64,000 nt of DNA from the NCBI RefSeq assembly GCF_035083965.1, contig NC_089723.1, positions 19,557,489-19,621,488 of the forward strand, given 5' to 3'. Below are positions 1 to 13,400 of the stretch, in pieces. The notes beneath the pieces are model-generated. The model had not been told where the DNA came from. It saw only the letters and a program-made list of their open reading frames with translations, and did no database searches. A program made the translations under genes and the position numbers. Within the stretch, counting starts at the first letter, position 1. The number at the start of each line of letters is the position of its first letter. The stretch is from Branchiostoma lanceolatum. Its lineage: Eukaryota > Chordata > Leptocardii > Amphioxiformes > Branchiostomatidae.

Positions 1-939
1 CAAAAGCAGTATCATTGGCTCGGTTGACAATTTGACTGCTTTTGCCTGTTAGCTACTGTCATTTACCACCAGTAGATCTGCTTGGAGATTATCTGTCAGA
101 ACTGAACTTTAAAGATAGCATATATTAAACTTGTCAAAGTTGCCATGTTATATATTACTCAAACTTTGTATTTTTGAGCAGAAAAATGCAGAATATTTCA
201 TGGGTAACACTTTATCAATGCAAAGTGTTTGTACCGAGTGTCAGCACCAACGCTATGCTGCGTTGACATCATTGGCCGGTTACAAGGTGAACAAAACTTT
301 AAAAAAAAGTAACAAAATGCTAATTAATGTTGAAAAATAATCTGCATTTCACGTTAGCAAAAAAAAAAAAGATTACAAGAAAGAGGTAGAAGAAGTTGGA
401 AGATTCAACTACAGCTTTTTATTTTACGTTTAACACTGCCATCACTCTGAGGCAGAATCAATAACTGCCCCCCACAGAAGTCAGAAGATTTAGTGCAGTG
501 TTTCCCTGAAATGTCTCTCTTGTTGTTGTTATTTGATTCTTAGAATATGGTCCTGTGGGAAAAGCTCTCGCGGATGTGCCAGTAGAACTCCGCGGATCAC
601 ACACCTGGCTGCCCACAAAGGTGATCTCTACGGAGCTGATGTAAGGTAGACCCTATTGCCCCAAAATTAGACCTCCCACAATCCTCCTGACTTCCGTTTA
701 CGTCACTTTGGCTTCCGACAGTGCTTAGCAACAGGGAAACACCGAGAAAGAACATCAACATCTTGGGAGATCGGGCGCGAAGGCGTGAAACTTTGCACGA
801 GCTTTTCTACCATACCATCTGCAAGAAGCAGCAATATGTTTTGCATTCAATGTGCAACAGCCTTGTGACATACATCTCGTGTTGTGAAGGATCTTGGAGA
901 CACAGCGGAAGGCAAGTGGTAGAGTAAACAGAAGAAAAC
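1..939 (+). promoter_or_regulatory. 5' flank and probable promoter/5'UTR of CFAP69
   Basis: No coding exon is seen here. The proximal part (about 660-760) holds an ETS-like ACTTCCG, a CRE-like TTACGTCAC near 697-704 and an X-box half-site AGCAAC near 727. The 5'UTR probably runs into the ATG at 940, but no transcription start can be fixed from sequence alone. Small open frames at 131-340 and 721-927 look like chance ORFs. Confidence 0.4.
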
Positions 940-3900
940 ATGGCGGCGGCGACTGCTACTCAAGGTCTGAACAGGACGACTGTAAGGATGCCGAAAACGC
1001 CCATCCCTATCGTCAGCCACATCATCCCAGACGAGGCAGTGGGGATACAGAAGGCAGTGCCCCGATCTTCAGACCTGGCAAGGGTTGTCAAACTCCTGAC
1101 AGACCCCTACTCCGAGAACTTGATCGAGAGGCACCTACATGCCCTTACCAAGTTGGCCGCCAAGTACCATAGGGGGTTTCTCATGCGCGACCTTGTTCTA
1201 GTGTTTAAAGTTCTGAATGTGTGTGCAGACAGGATTCCCATTGATCCGAGCTATGTGGAGCCAATGTGCCAGCTCCTAAAGATCTGTAGTTATCCCTTTC
1301 TGAAGGAGAAGACCTCAGACGAGACGGCATACGCACAGATTGTGGTGGAGTCCATCTCTCAGATGGGTTACCTCATGAGGGTCCCCAACAATCAAATCAG
1401 AGTCCAGCTCTGTCAGTCTCTTGTCAGCTTCTACTGTGATGCAGATAAGTACGCCAAGTCACCTCTAGAAGGCCTGAAACCGAGCACGAAAGAGTACAAT
1501 ATCAAAGTCGTGGAGAAAAGCGACGTGGCAGAAACACTAGTCAAGTCTCTTGCTCTGCTGGAGAGTGATCTTGAGGTCAAGTTGAACGTGCTGAAGGTCC
1601 TGCAGTGCTTCTCGGTCAACTCGGACTCCAACTGTGACCAGATGCTGAGCGCAGAGGCTGCTTTCAGGATCTGTTCTCGACTGAACGACCCTGACCCATC
1701 CGGACAGCTTATGTTCAGGTAAGGGATTTTCAAGGATGATTTATATCTGAAATGTCAACATATTTATATGTATGTTCAACTACCCAAGTGTAAAGATTAA
1801 TCAGGTCATGATTTTCTGAAACTATAAACAATCACTCACTCTGGGTACAATACTTCTCAATGTTATCCTTTACAAGTGGCTCAGTCTTTAATAAATATAT
1901 GGCTATATATGATATAGACATGTACATGTATGATATACTAACTGTTGCGTATGTGTTTTTCCAGGTGTACAGAGTGCCTGTGGAACCTCGTAGAGAGAGG
2001 AGACAACCAGGCCGTGAAACGTCAGCTCAACAACCTGACCTGTACCTCCTGTCTGAGGGACGCCTTCTGTCAGCAGCTCACCAAGGGGCACAGCCACTAC
2101 GATCGCCAGCTCAGAAACGACCTACTCGTCCTGGCCACGCTCGTGGCTCAGAGCAAAGACACGCACTTCATCGAGACGGGGTATGGCAAGGAGCTCGTCT
2201 TGTTCACCACCTTCTCTGAAGTGAAGAGTCACAACCCTCTGGTGAGGAACCTGAAGCTGGAAACTAACCACGAGGACTTTGAGCTGAAGAAACTGCTGAT
2301 GAACATCATGGTTCTCCTCAGTCGAGACTCCGCCTTCATCCCCATCATGTCGGAGGGAAGACTCCTCCTGGCTCTCTTCCATTACATCAAGGGGAACGAG
2401 AGCCAGCTGGGCCCACGGGACTGGAGCCCCGCACAGTTTGAGGAGCTGCAGCTACAGGCCATGGCCACCTTGTGTACCGTCGGGCCGCTGATGATCGAAG
2501 ACTACATGACGTGCCAGGGGAACACCAGACTCCTCCTCCTCCTGGAGTGGTGCGTGGGGACGGAGGACTTTGGTGGCCATGGCAACAGTTTCCATGGCAC
2601 GGGTGGGCGTGGCAACAAACGTGCTCAGATGCGGCACTGCTTGCGGCTGCTGCGGAGCATGGTGTCCGTCGGGGACGAGACGATCCACCAAGACCTCTGC
2701 GACCAAGGAGCGATGAGCCTCCTGCTGAACATCCTGTCCACTGCGTGCCACCACATGGATGAAGATGACAGCATTGATGTGGAGATGCAGTGTGACATGC
2801 TGTTCATCGTGTCTGCTCTCTGTGAAGGAGACATGCACAGGAAGGAACTGTTTGGGTCCCAGGGGGTCAACATCGTGGTGCAGTACCTCAAGACTGATCC
2901 AGAGAAACTCAACAGTGGCCTGGGCCATAACAGACTGCTGCTAGCTACGGTGGACTGTGCTTGGTGTGCCATCATCGGGTCTTTCCAGACAGAGGATCTG
3001 TTCCTTGAGAAAGAGGGAGTTTTCCTACTGTATGACTTGTTAGAAGTGTGCCCAAAGAACATGCAGAATGTGGTCCTCGGTTGTATATTGGATCTGTGTG
3101 AGAACCCCAAGACCATGGTGCACATCAACACGTGGAGGGGAAAGAACGACCGCTCTGCTCCAAACCTGCTCATAGAGATCTGGAGGACCGAGGAGTCAGA
3201 GATGGGTGTGAGAAGAGGACCAGATGGAATCATAGTGGACATTTCACAGCCTCTAGCAGGGACCTTACAGGTCAGTGTGGACTGTATGGAAGCAAAGTAG
3301 TCATTCTTGCCAACTTAATTCTTTTTCTTTAATGATATCACTTTTTAAAAAGTTTTGCAGCTATACAGCAATGTAAAATAAAGTGAAACAATAGCTTTCA
3401 AGGCCAAACAAATATTTGAGACCTTTGTTTGTGTTGGATTTTTTCATTCCTATTGACACAGTATCATCACAAGTTTAAGTCTATTGAAATAGGAGTTCCT
3501 AACTTTTCTGTTTATAATTGGTTCATCCAGGAACAACAAGGCGTGATCCCTCTGCCAGCTAACTGTCCCAGTCAGGCCATAGTGGATGTGTCCGAGAACA
3601 TGCGGGCCAAGCTGTACTCTCTCTTTTGCAAGATTGGGTTCAACGACCTGCCAGGCATGTCCACGGAGGACTACGTGACGCTGGCGGTGATCGAGAGGTA
3701 CCTGGACTTCAAGGTGGGCGAGGTGTGGAAGGAGATCCGGAGTGAGCTGGACCAGGAAGGGATCCAGGCCACCACGGCTGACCACAACGCCATTGAGACC
3801 ATCACACGTGCCGCTGACGAGAGAGCCAAGGCCGTGGCACAGACACAGATGGACCTGTTAGACAACCAGCAGCAGCAGGTCTGTACTCATGCCCCTGTAC

Positions 3901-4918
3901 CTATTCACTTTTAAAGTACAGTACCACTGGCAGAGGCTTCAGTGCTAAAGAATTAAAATAGATTTTAGTACCCCAAAAAGATTTTTGTGTGTATACTGTC
4001 AAAAATTGATTTCTGCATCAATAACAGTGATGAATAAGTAATCAAAAAATTTATCTTTGAATTATGAGTCCACTGTGCCTGCCACATATTTATTGCGGTC
4101 GTAAAGTGAACAGGGTTCAGAGCAAATTTGTAAATCAGTTGTACTTGGTGTGCACGTATAGGACCTAATGGATGAACAAGAGATGTACGCCAAGGTACGA
4201 GACAACCACAGACAGAGGGAGAAGGCCATCGCCAGCTGGGAACACTTTGTAGCCAGGACCTCAAATTACCATGTCCTGAAGGATGCCAAGATGAAGCAAG
4301 AGATGTCCATAGAGGCTTCTCGCATCCAGACTAGACACCAGGTACTTTCAGTATTTAATCTTGATATAACCCTGATCTACTTGTTACTTGAAGTAAACAC
4401 CCTAAACATAAATCTCCATTTTTAAGAAAGAATTTGTCATTTTCAATGATTCGTCAATGAAGGTTAGACATCCAGGTAATAAGTTACAGTTACACTAGCA
4501 ACTGGATAGTTTTTGGAAATGGTCAGATGTTTCAGGAAGCATCCACTACCTTTCATCAGTGACTGGATACCCTTTCCAAAATCTATCCAAAAAGACCTAC
4601 ACGTGCAAGATCACTACATGTAACTTACTTTTCCGTTGCCATCTTTGGATGTCTAGGCAATGAAATTCACTGTTTTGTGTATTCGTGATGATAGATATCA
4701 ACTTGTTAAAATCTTGTGTGATTTTTCCCATCTAGACGGAGGAAAAGTTCCACCACACAGAAGTGCAGAACCTGAACACCACCACCTTCTGTGGCCGCAG
4801 CATCAAGGTGAACAGCACACCTGTGGAACTAACAGGTGCACGTCTCAAACCCTACAACATCCAGAGGGACATGCAGAAGGCCGTCACCCTCAGTGACAGC
4901 ACCACCATCATTTCATAA
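940..4918 (+). CDS. CFAP69: Cilia- and flagella-associated protein 69 (complete, 5 exons, ~931 aa)
   Basis: Exons, all with GT-AG borders and matching phases: 940-1718, 1965-3270, 3531-3878, 4162-4341, 4736-4918 (TAA 4916-4918). The spliced protein is about 931 aa, close to the roughly 940 aa of vertebrate CFAP69. The start is the ATG in AAAACATGG, followed by an Ala-rich MAAATATQ. The body is helical armadillo-like sequence (for example VKLLTDPYSENLIERHLHAL near residue 50 and a DGIIVDISQPLAG block near residue 685). A charged helical C-terminus rich in Gln, Glu and Lys follows. From family knowledge, CFAP69 is a central-apparatus protein of motile cilia and is needed for sperm flagella and olfactory cilia. 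The second exon is unusually long (1,306 bp). No frameshift or in-frame stop was seen. Identification is by remembered similarity. Confidence 0.9.
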
Positions 4919-6421
4919 AATGTATAATCCCATCAAACTTGGCCATATTGCAATGTTCATAAGATAATGTACAATACTGTGTTTCAGTCAGATTAGTTTT
5001 AGGCTAGATATTTCTCCCTTTTGGATGAATTGTTGTTTTTTTGCACAGTGATTTGATTATCTGTGTCTGATTTGATTAATTGTTGAATGCTTGCTCTGCA
5101 TTTGAGCGTGCTAACTTGATTTTGCTATTAGGCAATGAAATCTTGGAACAATATGAAAAAATAATTGAAACTACTGACTAGATGTATCAAATAGATCAAA
5201 ATATACTGCACATTCATAAAATTTGAAAATGTATATATTTCATTTGTTGGACTTTGTACAGGTATGTTGGGAGACTGTTTACTCAAGTCAAAGTTTATCT
5301 CTAAAAGTTTCAACTTCTACAGAATGTATTGCCGAATGTACATTTTTTCTACTTGCTGTAAAGTGTTTTCCACTACATTTAATAGCTTAGAGGGGATACC
5401 TATAGCTAAGAAAGTGTCATATCAACCATTTTCAGATGCACTGTCATTGGTGAAAAAGAAATTATCCTTTATGTGTACATTTATTAAAATTTGCAGTGCT
5501 TTGATCAGATGGTATTTTTGTATTTTCTATCATGTGTTCCCTGCAGTGAATACTAATTGATCTAAAGATACCATAATCTGGTGATGCTGTGTTGGTCTGA
5601 CAGTTAAGGTGTTTGGTTATGGGGTTTGAACCCCCTGACATGCCACCAACGCTGTGCTCTTGGGAAGGGCACTTTACATGACTTTCCTCACTTCGCCCAT
5701 GTGGAAATGAGCTTTGGTTAGGGATGTTGAATAGGACTTTAGTTGGAGGTAATTTAGGTAAACAAAACCTTAGTAGAAGTCTTTTGTTTGTACTGGCATG
5801 GCCAGAAGTTAAATGACACCACCATAAACACAGGAGTAAAAACAATCATGACTTTGATATGAAGTTTGAAGCAGGTATATTTACCAACTTTGCTCTACAT
5901 TCAAGAAAAAACATCTTGCACATCAGGAATTCCAAGGAGAACCAGATTTGGAGTTGGCCTTTCTTACAATATTAGTAGTCCCATAAGTTCTGCCTGTTCT
6001 TTACAAGCTTGCCCATAACCTGGGTTTGCAAAAGTAACATAAAATATTTGATAATCTCTCAAAACAATGATTACACCAGTAGGTATAGATGTATGCTTGA
6101 ACATGTACAATGACGCCAACAAATTTCCATAAAATTGCATATCTGCATACATATGCATGTATATCTACACACTTCTGATTCTCAAGCAAAAACAACATTT
6201 ACATTGTAGATAGTCATTATGCTAAAAGCTTCTAAGCAAGTAATATCAGTCCTTATTATGTTTTCCTTTGCAACACATTTAGAAGAATATGTAAATCCTT
6301 TTCATTTCCCTCATTGGAACCATTACTGCATCATATACAACATAACCATTAATAATGTTTCACTTAGATTTCATACATAATCTCGTATTTACACAGTACT
6401 GTTATCACTACGGGAACATAA
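4919..6421. other. Intergenic region between convergent CFAP69 and FAM219-like genes
   Basis: This 1.5-kb AT-rich stretch holds both 3' ends. It carries one tRNA-derived SINE (listed separately) and no supported exon. No canonical AATAAA is obvious close to the CFAP69 stop. Confidence 0.6.
5575..5765 (+). mobile_element. tRNA-derived SINE
   Basis: A box A-like stretch near 5590-5612 is followed by a box B GGTTTGAACCC at 5623-5633. Next comes a GC-richer body with GCTCTTGGGAAGGGCACTTT near 5658. That body resembles the conserved central domain of several marine-animal SINE families. It lies in intergenic DNA 0.65 kb past the CFAP69 stop. The exact 3' end is uncertain, and similarity to amphioxus SINEs is from memory. 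Confidence 0.6.
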
Positions 6422-9400
6422 TCATTGTATAGAGCATCCCACTTGGGTGTGACAGCACACACATCTCTCGTTCATCGGACGCGGGGGGATCAGGTCCAGG
6501 TCTTCATCATCAGGGATCTCATCCAGCCTGAAACCATCCTTCAGAAGCTGCTTCTTCAGGTCTCCATTGATCTGTAGAATGTGAAAACAAAAGGGACATT
6601 GAGAATCTAAACATCTAAAGAAAACTAAACATTTGAAACAATATGTAAATATCACGATACATGTATGTAGTCAACCCTCTCCCTGTTGGCTTATGTTGCA
6701 ATCAAAATTTAGTCTTGATTTCAAGACTCAGCAGACTACAGGGATAAGGCAAAGCAAAGGTAAGCAAAGGACATTTTCATGTATATGTGGTTATGGTTTA
6801 TGCAAAGTAGCAGTTAATTTGAATAAATAAAGGTGACATACAATCCTATCCTTTTTTCAGGTTATCTAAATATAAAGCAAAGGGTTTATATAACAGCTGA
6901 AAGCAACATTTGAAAATAAAATCTGAAATAAACAATGTGTAGCTGTGTAGAAACCAATCATACCTTTGATGCAGTACTTGGCACTTCAAATTCATCTTCA
7001 CTGTGTAAGAGAAAGGAAAACGTGATGAAGAAACTAAGAAAACGTGTTGAAGACTGCAATCCACATGCAGTAATCACATATAATGCTACAACATGTCCAT
7101 GCAGGCTGTCGGAATCATGTTTTGAGTCTCTTTGAAGAGTCACACTAGTAAATCACCTGTCTCTCTTCAAAAGTACCCATTAGAAGGACAGGTAAACAGA
7201 TTGCTCCTTACTTTATAAAAGTTACACTTTATGTAGCTAACAAAACTTGTCCCTCCCCACCAGTTTATGTAGCTAAGAAACTGTGTTCCTTTAGTCCTAA
7301 CCTGTCTGTATCAATCTCCACCAGTGGTCTCTGCTCAGCTGTCCTGTGGTCCATCTCACTAGATAAAGATGATCTCTCATGAGGGACTGCTAATCTGTAG
7401 GGACATTAAGGGCCAAGATCCAATTTCAATGTGTTGCTTGAAACAGGCAGATCAAAGTCTTTAATTATAAAATTCTTGTCAATGCAGAGAGAATCTCAAA
7501 TCCAGGAAGGAACTATATACTATCTACATGCACAATGTAACAGAAATGTCACAAAATTACCCTATACTGGTGACCACAAAGAGCAAATTCATTTAGACTG
7601 TATGAAAGAGCCTCTCTTTTATTCTTATTTACAAATCTTAAGGGTAGTCCCTTTAGTTAACTGAGTAACTGATTAAGTAACCCACTCACACACTTAATGC
7701 TTCATTGTGCTGTCTTTTTTTAGCCACCTCAATCTCAATCCTCTGGGTACTTGCTTTATAATATCAAGTTTGTAATTACATATAACAGTGAATAATAACA
7801 CTATATACATAGTATATTGTAAAACCTTACCATCATTTTCTTATGCAATGTAACCTTAATATTTTGAGGTTGTGAAATAAATCATTATCAATATACCAAC
7901 TCTACATCATTTCCAAATAAAGATCAAAGGATGACCTACATGTACCTGGTTATTGGAAGAATCAAAGACTTCTTGGGTTGTTCATGGATTGGAGAGACTG
8001 GGACTGGTAGGACATGACTCGACTGTTGTACTCTCCTGCTGATTTCTCTTTGTTTCTCTGCACAAGACAAAGAAATGAGCGTAGAGAACAAGATTTTGAT
8101 TTGGAATGTGCTTGACTAACCATTACATGCAAATATCTTCATCTATATCAATAAGTGCATGTCATCATCATCATCATTGGTCGGCTGCAACGACTGTAAG
8201 TTGCTTCCAGCATTTCAGCACTTGCTATCAAGTTTATAATGAAGACCAGCATGATAAATAAAATAAATAAATGAATTCAAGTTCGTGGTGTTTAATTTCG
8301 CGGTAGGAAGAAAATGGAATTTTTGCAGTGGATTTTAGTTTGCAGTTGAACAAGATGGTATGCGGGCAGAAGACAGAACAGGCATTTTTGTGGTGGTTGC
8401 AGTAAAGAGATTACCGTAAAAAAAACGCAATCATTGAACCACAGTGAACTTAAATGCATTTACAGTATTCATTACATTTTAGTGAACTGCAACTGACAGA
8501 AACATCAAAAATGCTCTTTTGAATAATCTTGTTGACAAGTTTTATTTTTTTGTTCTAAAAGCATGGTTACTAGTGCTGACATTGGCAACCCATACAGTGT
8601 AGATTCAATATCATATTATTCATTAAGAATCAAAACTAGGTTCGTAAACCAGTGTGACATTAATATTTGCAAGTGAATATGCATTAGACTGCACTCTATC
8701 TCCAACAGTATCTGATTACCTATTTTCTTCTGTAACTGGGATGGTCTGATGTTGACCTTGATAGGAGGAAGACCCTTGTGACCCATGCCATTTGATACCT
8801 GCAAATAAGAACAGAAATATTTGCAACTACATGTGGATGAAGATGTGATAATGAAAGATATGTCATTTCATAGTCATACTGAAATAAGATAAAAATTCAA
8901 ACAATTGTGAAGATGACTACCCGACCAACTGGATAATAAAATATTGTGTAAAACTATATGTAACGTTATGTCATGTAAAACATGACAACATGTTTTTTTG
9001 GACTAATTCTACCATGGCCTCCAATTGCAAGTCTAACCCCAAATTGGTGCCTTCGCCATATGTTGGCTGCAAAATCTTGATACACTCCAACTGGTCCTTT
9101 GGGCATAGGGACTTGATGGTACAGAAAATTCTCTTATTTTGCGGCGACTTAATATCGTAGCAGGGTGGGAAAGTAGGTTTCCGTGGTTGAAACAAGTCTG
9201 TAGTACAATATATATGTAGAAATACAAAACACATATTCACAGTGTCATGATTTTGCGGTACTAGTAAGAGGTCACCGTAAAAACCATGTTAATAAACCCA
9301 CAGGGAACATTTAACCTTCTCCCTGCTGCCCAACTCTGTAACCAATAGAGAATGTGGTCCCAAATGACTACTACAGTGTGCTAAAGCTTAAAGATCTACA

Positions 9401-10155
9401 GTAACATTTGATCTTGATCTACAGCTCTTTAAAATTTAAAATACAACTCCAGATGTCACTTCCAATAATGAACTACACACGTTTAGCTTACATGTAGAGA
9501 TGGAGCTTTTAGGTTTGATAGGTTGATGAATGTGTTTCGGATTGATTGTCTTATCTGGATTTACCACAGAGTGGCGGGGAAGGTAATTGCTTTCAAGTCA
9601 AAGCATGCAGGCAAGGTATTATAGACGTGGGCGTTAACGTTCATTGCCAGATGCTAGCTTGTTTGTCAAAGATGCGACATAGAAATGCTTCCAAGGAAGC
9701 AAAGCTAACCATGGAAAGTTACAACACAAAAATAAACATACAAATTATGTGACATCATTTCGAAACGGCATGATCATACATGTATTTACATTCATCCACT
9801 ATCGACGCCATCAAGCTATTACAATTCAGAAATCTAATTTAGAATTTGCCTTTGGGCAGGGGCATATTAGGTATGGAAATTGTGGTGGAATGTGTGGAGG
9901 GTAAAAGTCAGTAATATCAACATTAAAACGTCCAAGAACTACCGATAAATATTGGAGAAATACTCTCTGCTAAATATAAAACATTACTGGACTTGCATAG
10001 TATGTAAAACGTCAGGTGGTTCAACCGGAAGAAGGCTTAGTCACTCGTCCACTTTATCTCATAAAAATGTATTACGTTCTACTTACAGCATGTTTTGAAG
10101 GACTGGAATTGATAGAAGAGCTACCACTTGATGACTCCGGAGTCTCACTTGACAT
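6422..10155 (-). CDS. FAM219 family protein (complete, 6 exons, ~179 aa)
   Basis: On the minus strand the exons are 10155-10087, 8798-8720, 8057-7946, 7394-7302, 7000-6964 and 6571-6422 (stop 6424-6422). All have GT-AG borders and continuous phase, giving 179 aa. The protein starts MSSETPESSSGSSS. Family landmarks follow in order: EKQRE, a Pro-rich stretch, RPLVEIDTDSEDEF, then QLLKDGFRLDEIPDDEDLDL and a Cys-containing tail (RCVCC). This order matches vertebrate FAM219A/B, small proteins of unknown function. Several ORFs overlapping these exons in other frames are shadows. It is divergent from DNAI1, with only 246 bp between the two start codons, so a shared promoter is likely. Paralogue assignment (A or B) is not possible, so no symbol is given. 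Confidence 0.88.
8265..8467. mobile_element. MITE-like element, TACTGTAAAT family (left end damaged)
   Basis: It lies in intron 2 of the FAM219-like gene. The right end reads AACTTAAATGCATTTACAGTA and the left end AAATGAATTCAAGTTCG, forming an imperfect inverted repeat around an AT-rich core with 'TTTCGCGGT'. Related pieces sit near 9240-9300, 12570-12760, 27350-27555, 27922-28131, 30020-30230 and 51180-51345. No coding capacity. Confidence 0.45.
9311..9391. mobile_element. Short ~80-bp inverted-repeat element, copy 1
   Basis: The core CTTCTCCCTGCTGCC is shared with 60991-61069 in an ADGRV1 intron. The ends TTAACCTT and (A)AAGCTTAA are near-inverse. It lies in FAM219-like intron 1. Probably a very small non-autonomous DNA element. 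Confidence 0.45.
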
Positions 10156-10401
10156 CTTCTCTCTAAATCAAGAACAAATCGCTACAAATGCCATATTTTC
10201 GGACCAAACCTAGGAAATGTGAACTTCCGTCGCCATCTTTTCTCCAGGGGTCAGCGCATTGCTCCCTGGGAAGGTTTGTACTGCGCATGTGCAGTAATCT
10301 CCATGACGACTCCAAAGCTGAAGAGCCGCCATTTTATCAACCTAGGAAGTCCTGATTCTTTTTGCAAGTAAAAGGCGTTTTGACGTCTTAAGAGAGGCAC
10401 C
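10156..10401. promoter_or_regulatory. Divergent promoter shared by FAM219-like and DNAI1 genes
   Basis: Only 246 bp separate the two ATGs. The interval is GC-richer than its flanks and lacks a TATA box. Visible sites are a YY1-like CGCCATCTTTT near 10230, an NRF1-like TGCGCATGTGCA at 10282-10293, an RFX X-box at 10297-10310 and a YY1-like GCCGCCATTTTA at 10325-10336. These are consistent with a TATA-less bidirectional promoter. Function is inferred from layout and motifs. Confidence 0.7.
10297..10310 (+). promoter_or_regulatory. RFX X-box motif
   Basis: ATCTCCATGACGAC matches the ciliary X-box consensus RYYNYYATRRNRAC at all positions and lies 92 bp upstream of the DNAI1 ATG. X-boxes bound by RFX factors drive many ciliary genes, which fits an outer-arm dynein subunit. 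Position and product support the call; binding is not shown. Confidence 0.6.
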
Positions 10402-13400
10402 ATGCCGGTTGCAGCGAAACCGGCACTTAAGAAGGTATGGGTGTGCTTATTGTGCTTGTAGTTTCTTTGTTCAAGAGATCTTAGAGACGCCCTGTTGCAT
10501 GTTGTGTTTAGACTTAAGTCCCTAAGTTTGTTGTGTTCCTCCCTCGAGCTCTCGACTCTGGAGTATGCACAAACTTCACAGATATAACTTGATATTTATG
10601 TAGCACTGCCATGCCCCTCTTAGAGCTGGCTGCAAAAATGAAACCACATCATACATGATATTACAGAAGTCACTGTCAAGGGTGTCAATAAGAATATTAC
10701 TGACTTACTAGTATTACAGCCCTTAACAACGCGTTGCAACGGTGCAAATCAATTAAGTACCATCTTCATCATAGATTGAGACACTCTCCTGATTTTAGAA
10801 ATAACTTTTGTTTTTCTTTGTAATATAAATCGTTCTTTCACTGTTCTTCCAGCCGGTAGACACCATGTCTAGCCAGGGCCTTGCCAGCAAGAAGGCAAGC
10901 AAGGGAGGAAAAGGAAAGACTCCCAGGGGAAAGGTAAGGAATATTTGATTGAATGATGACAAGAGAGCTACTAATGTTAGAAAGAACAAAAATTAAACAG
11001 TTAATGTAAAATATTTTCAAAATAATTTTTCAAAATAATATTTTCATTACCTGTACTATCTGGCCGGCGTTTTGTCAAATTTCTACCTGACTGTCCCACC
11101 TACATGGCCGCTTGCCTCAACCGATTTCAACATGTAACTTAACACATTATAAAGTGAACTTGTATTGACATTGTGTCTGTTCAGCAGTGTAGTTTCTGAA
11201 ATTCCTTTTAAAGGCTGCAATACCGATGCATAAATATGTATCATTGTCGGACAATGATACTGTATCCGACAATGATACTGTACATCATGGATTGGTACGG
11301 CAGCCTTGAAAAGGTGACCTTTATTTGCCAAGAAACACCTGTTCCACCAAAACTTCCACATTGTTGGAGAAACATAATGAAGAATAATTAGATAGATAGA
11401 TATGATTTTGACGAATAGGCTTATGCATTTTTGTAACTTCCTATATGTTCAACTGTCTCCTGAGACGAAAAGAGCCGAAGATATATTCAGCAAATTATGA
11501 TGAAATTGTTATCCTTGTATTCACATGTGTTTGACTCCCCTTGTTTTTTTTGTTGACAGGACATGGACGACATGTCAGAGATGGGGGAGGTGGGGGATGA
11601 ATGGATGCAGGTAAGTTAGAGATTACTGAATAAATGATTACGACTAAATTCTATTCTCCTGATTCCTAAAAAGCTCTAATATTTGGTATGGTTACATAGT
11701 ATTCATATATTCTCCAAATTCATTGCTATGGAGAGGAAAACATGTTTTTTCCACATTGTACAGTATAAGGTACTTTTTGAAACTTTTAGAAGTGATGATT
11801 AAATGTCTTTCCTCATTTACAGCAAAAAACAATGGTGAAGCCAGATGACCAGTTAGAACTGACAGAACAGGTAAGTGTTTCAATTTGACTTGTCATCATA
11901 TATCAAGTTCCATCTCATAGCCCCAAACAGTATTCATATGGATATCTAAAATATGTATTCTTTTACTAGAAACAAATTGGTATGAATACTATACACAAGC
12001 TTCCTCTATGTCATAATGGTATAAAACTGACAAGCCATTGATGCCAAAATGTCATAGCATGCAATGTTCCACAATGAGAAGTTTCTTCTGAAATGATTTT
12101 GAGAACAGATGCCGCACTACATGTACATTGAAGCAGTTTATAGACACTGTGACCAAGCACACCTTTATGCCGTGGTAAAAACTGATTAGCAGCCAATATT
12201 TCAGTACCACGGAGAATAAGTGATACCTCTGTATCTATTCTGGTACACAATTGAATTGCATTAATAAATGGAATGGCATGTTGTTTACAGGAAATGAAGG
12301 AAGAATTCACCCGTATCCTGACAGCCAACAATCCACATGCGCCTCAGAACATTGTCAGGTTTAGTTTCAAGGTAAGAACAGTTGTGTGATTGTGACATGA
12401 GTCATTTCTAGATAATGAACAGATTATGATTAAAGTTAAACTTTATATACTACATGTATATGAGTTATTTGTGAATCAAGTAATACTTGCAACTAGGTAT
12501 AAGTTTCTCTGATGATGCTTCACTGGGATGAAACATTACTGGTTACTTTGTCACTTTTAGAAGTGGGAATACTGTAATTCTTGTTTCTTTCACTGTAACT
12601 CTATGTTCCCTGTTTTCACGTCGCCTCTACCGTGAACTTATCGTCCCTTGAAAAAAAACATGTTGTCATTATTCATAATTCCTTAACACATCCGTTCTGT
12701 AAATCACTTGCCGCCACCGTGAAATGTTGCTACCGTGAAGATAAAGTGAATTACAGTAGATCAACCACTTTACCATTTCTAATCAAAGTTGAACTGTGAA
12801 TTGCCAATACAAAAACTTTACCATTTAGCTGTTTTGAGTAGTATACATATATGTAGTTTACCTGTGGCTGTGTATTCTTCCATATTCACCACTTGTTTCA
12901 TTTCCCCCAGGAAAAGGTGTTTAAGCAGGTAGCCAGTGTTGACCAGCTGGCCATTCATTTCACCCTGGATGGGAACATGCTGCACAAGGACTCTGATGAG
13001 GCCAGGAGGCAGATGGCTCGAGGTGGTCTGGCTGAAGGTAAATACAAAAAAGAAACCATTTGATTGTGACAGTTCCAAGAATATTCTTCAAGCAGTGACT
13101 TAAAAGAAAGGTAGCGACATACGTACCTCCAAATTTTTGACGTCTTCTGTATGTCTTGTTCACGGAGTGACCTAGTCTCGCGAGAACACGAGACTAGGCC
13201 GAGACTTGTGAAGATCATCCTGCCTCCCCGGCCTCCTTGCGGAGTAGGGGTAAGTTTGGACTTGGGCAGCTCCCAACCTCCGGTACGGTTCATCCCAGCA
13301 CGTTCCAACTGGATGTGGACTGTAGATTGTGACATTTGCATTTTGGCCGGATCATTTTGTCACATTTTACATGGGACTGAAAAATGTGCTAAGACAGAGC

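Noticed and set aside
2625-3242. Long minus-strand open frames across CFAP69 exon 2
   Set aside because: Shadows of the well-supported plus-strand exon; no family resemblance.
5590-5660. A functional tRNA gene
   Set aside because: Only box A- and box B-like promoter pieces are present and the sequence runs into a SINE body; no cloverleaf was formed.
8158-8230. (ATC)n run as a LINE 3' tail in FAM219-like intron 2
   Set aside because: Similar to the tail at 45639-45650, but no LINE coding sequence precedes it on either strand, so it is only a simple repeat.
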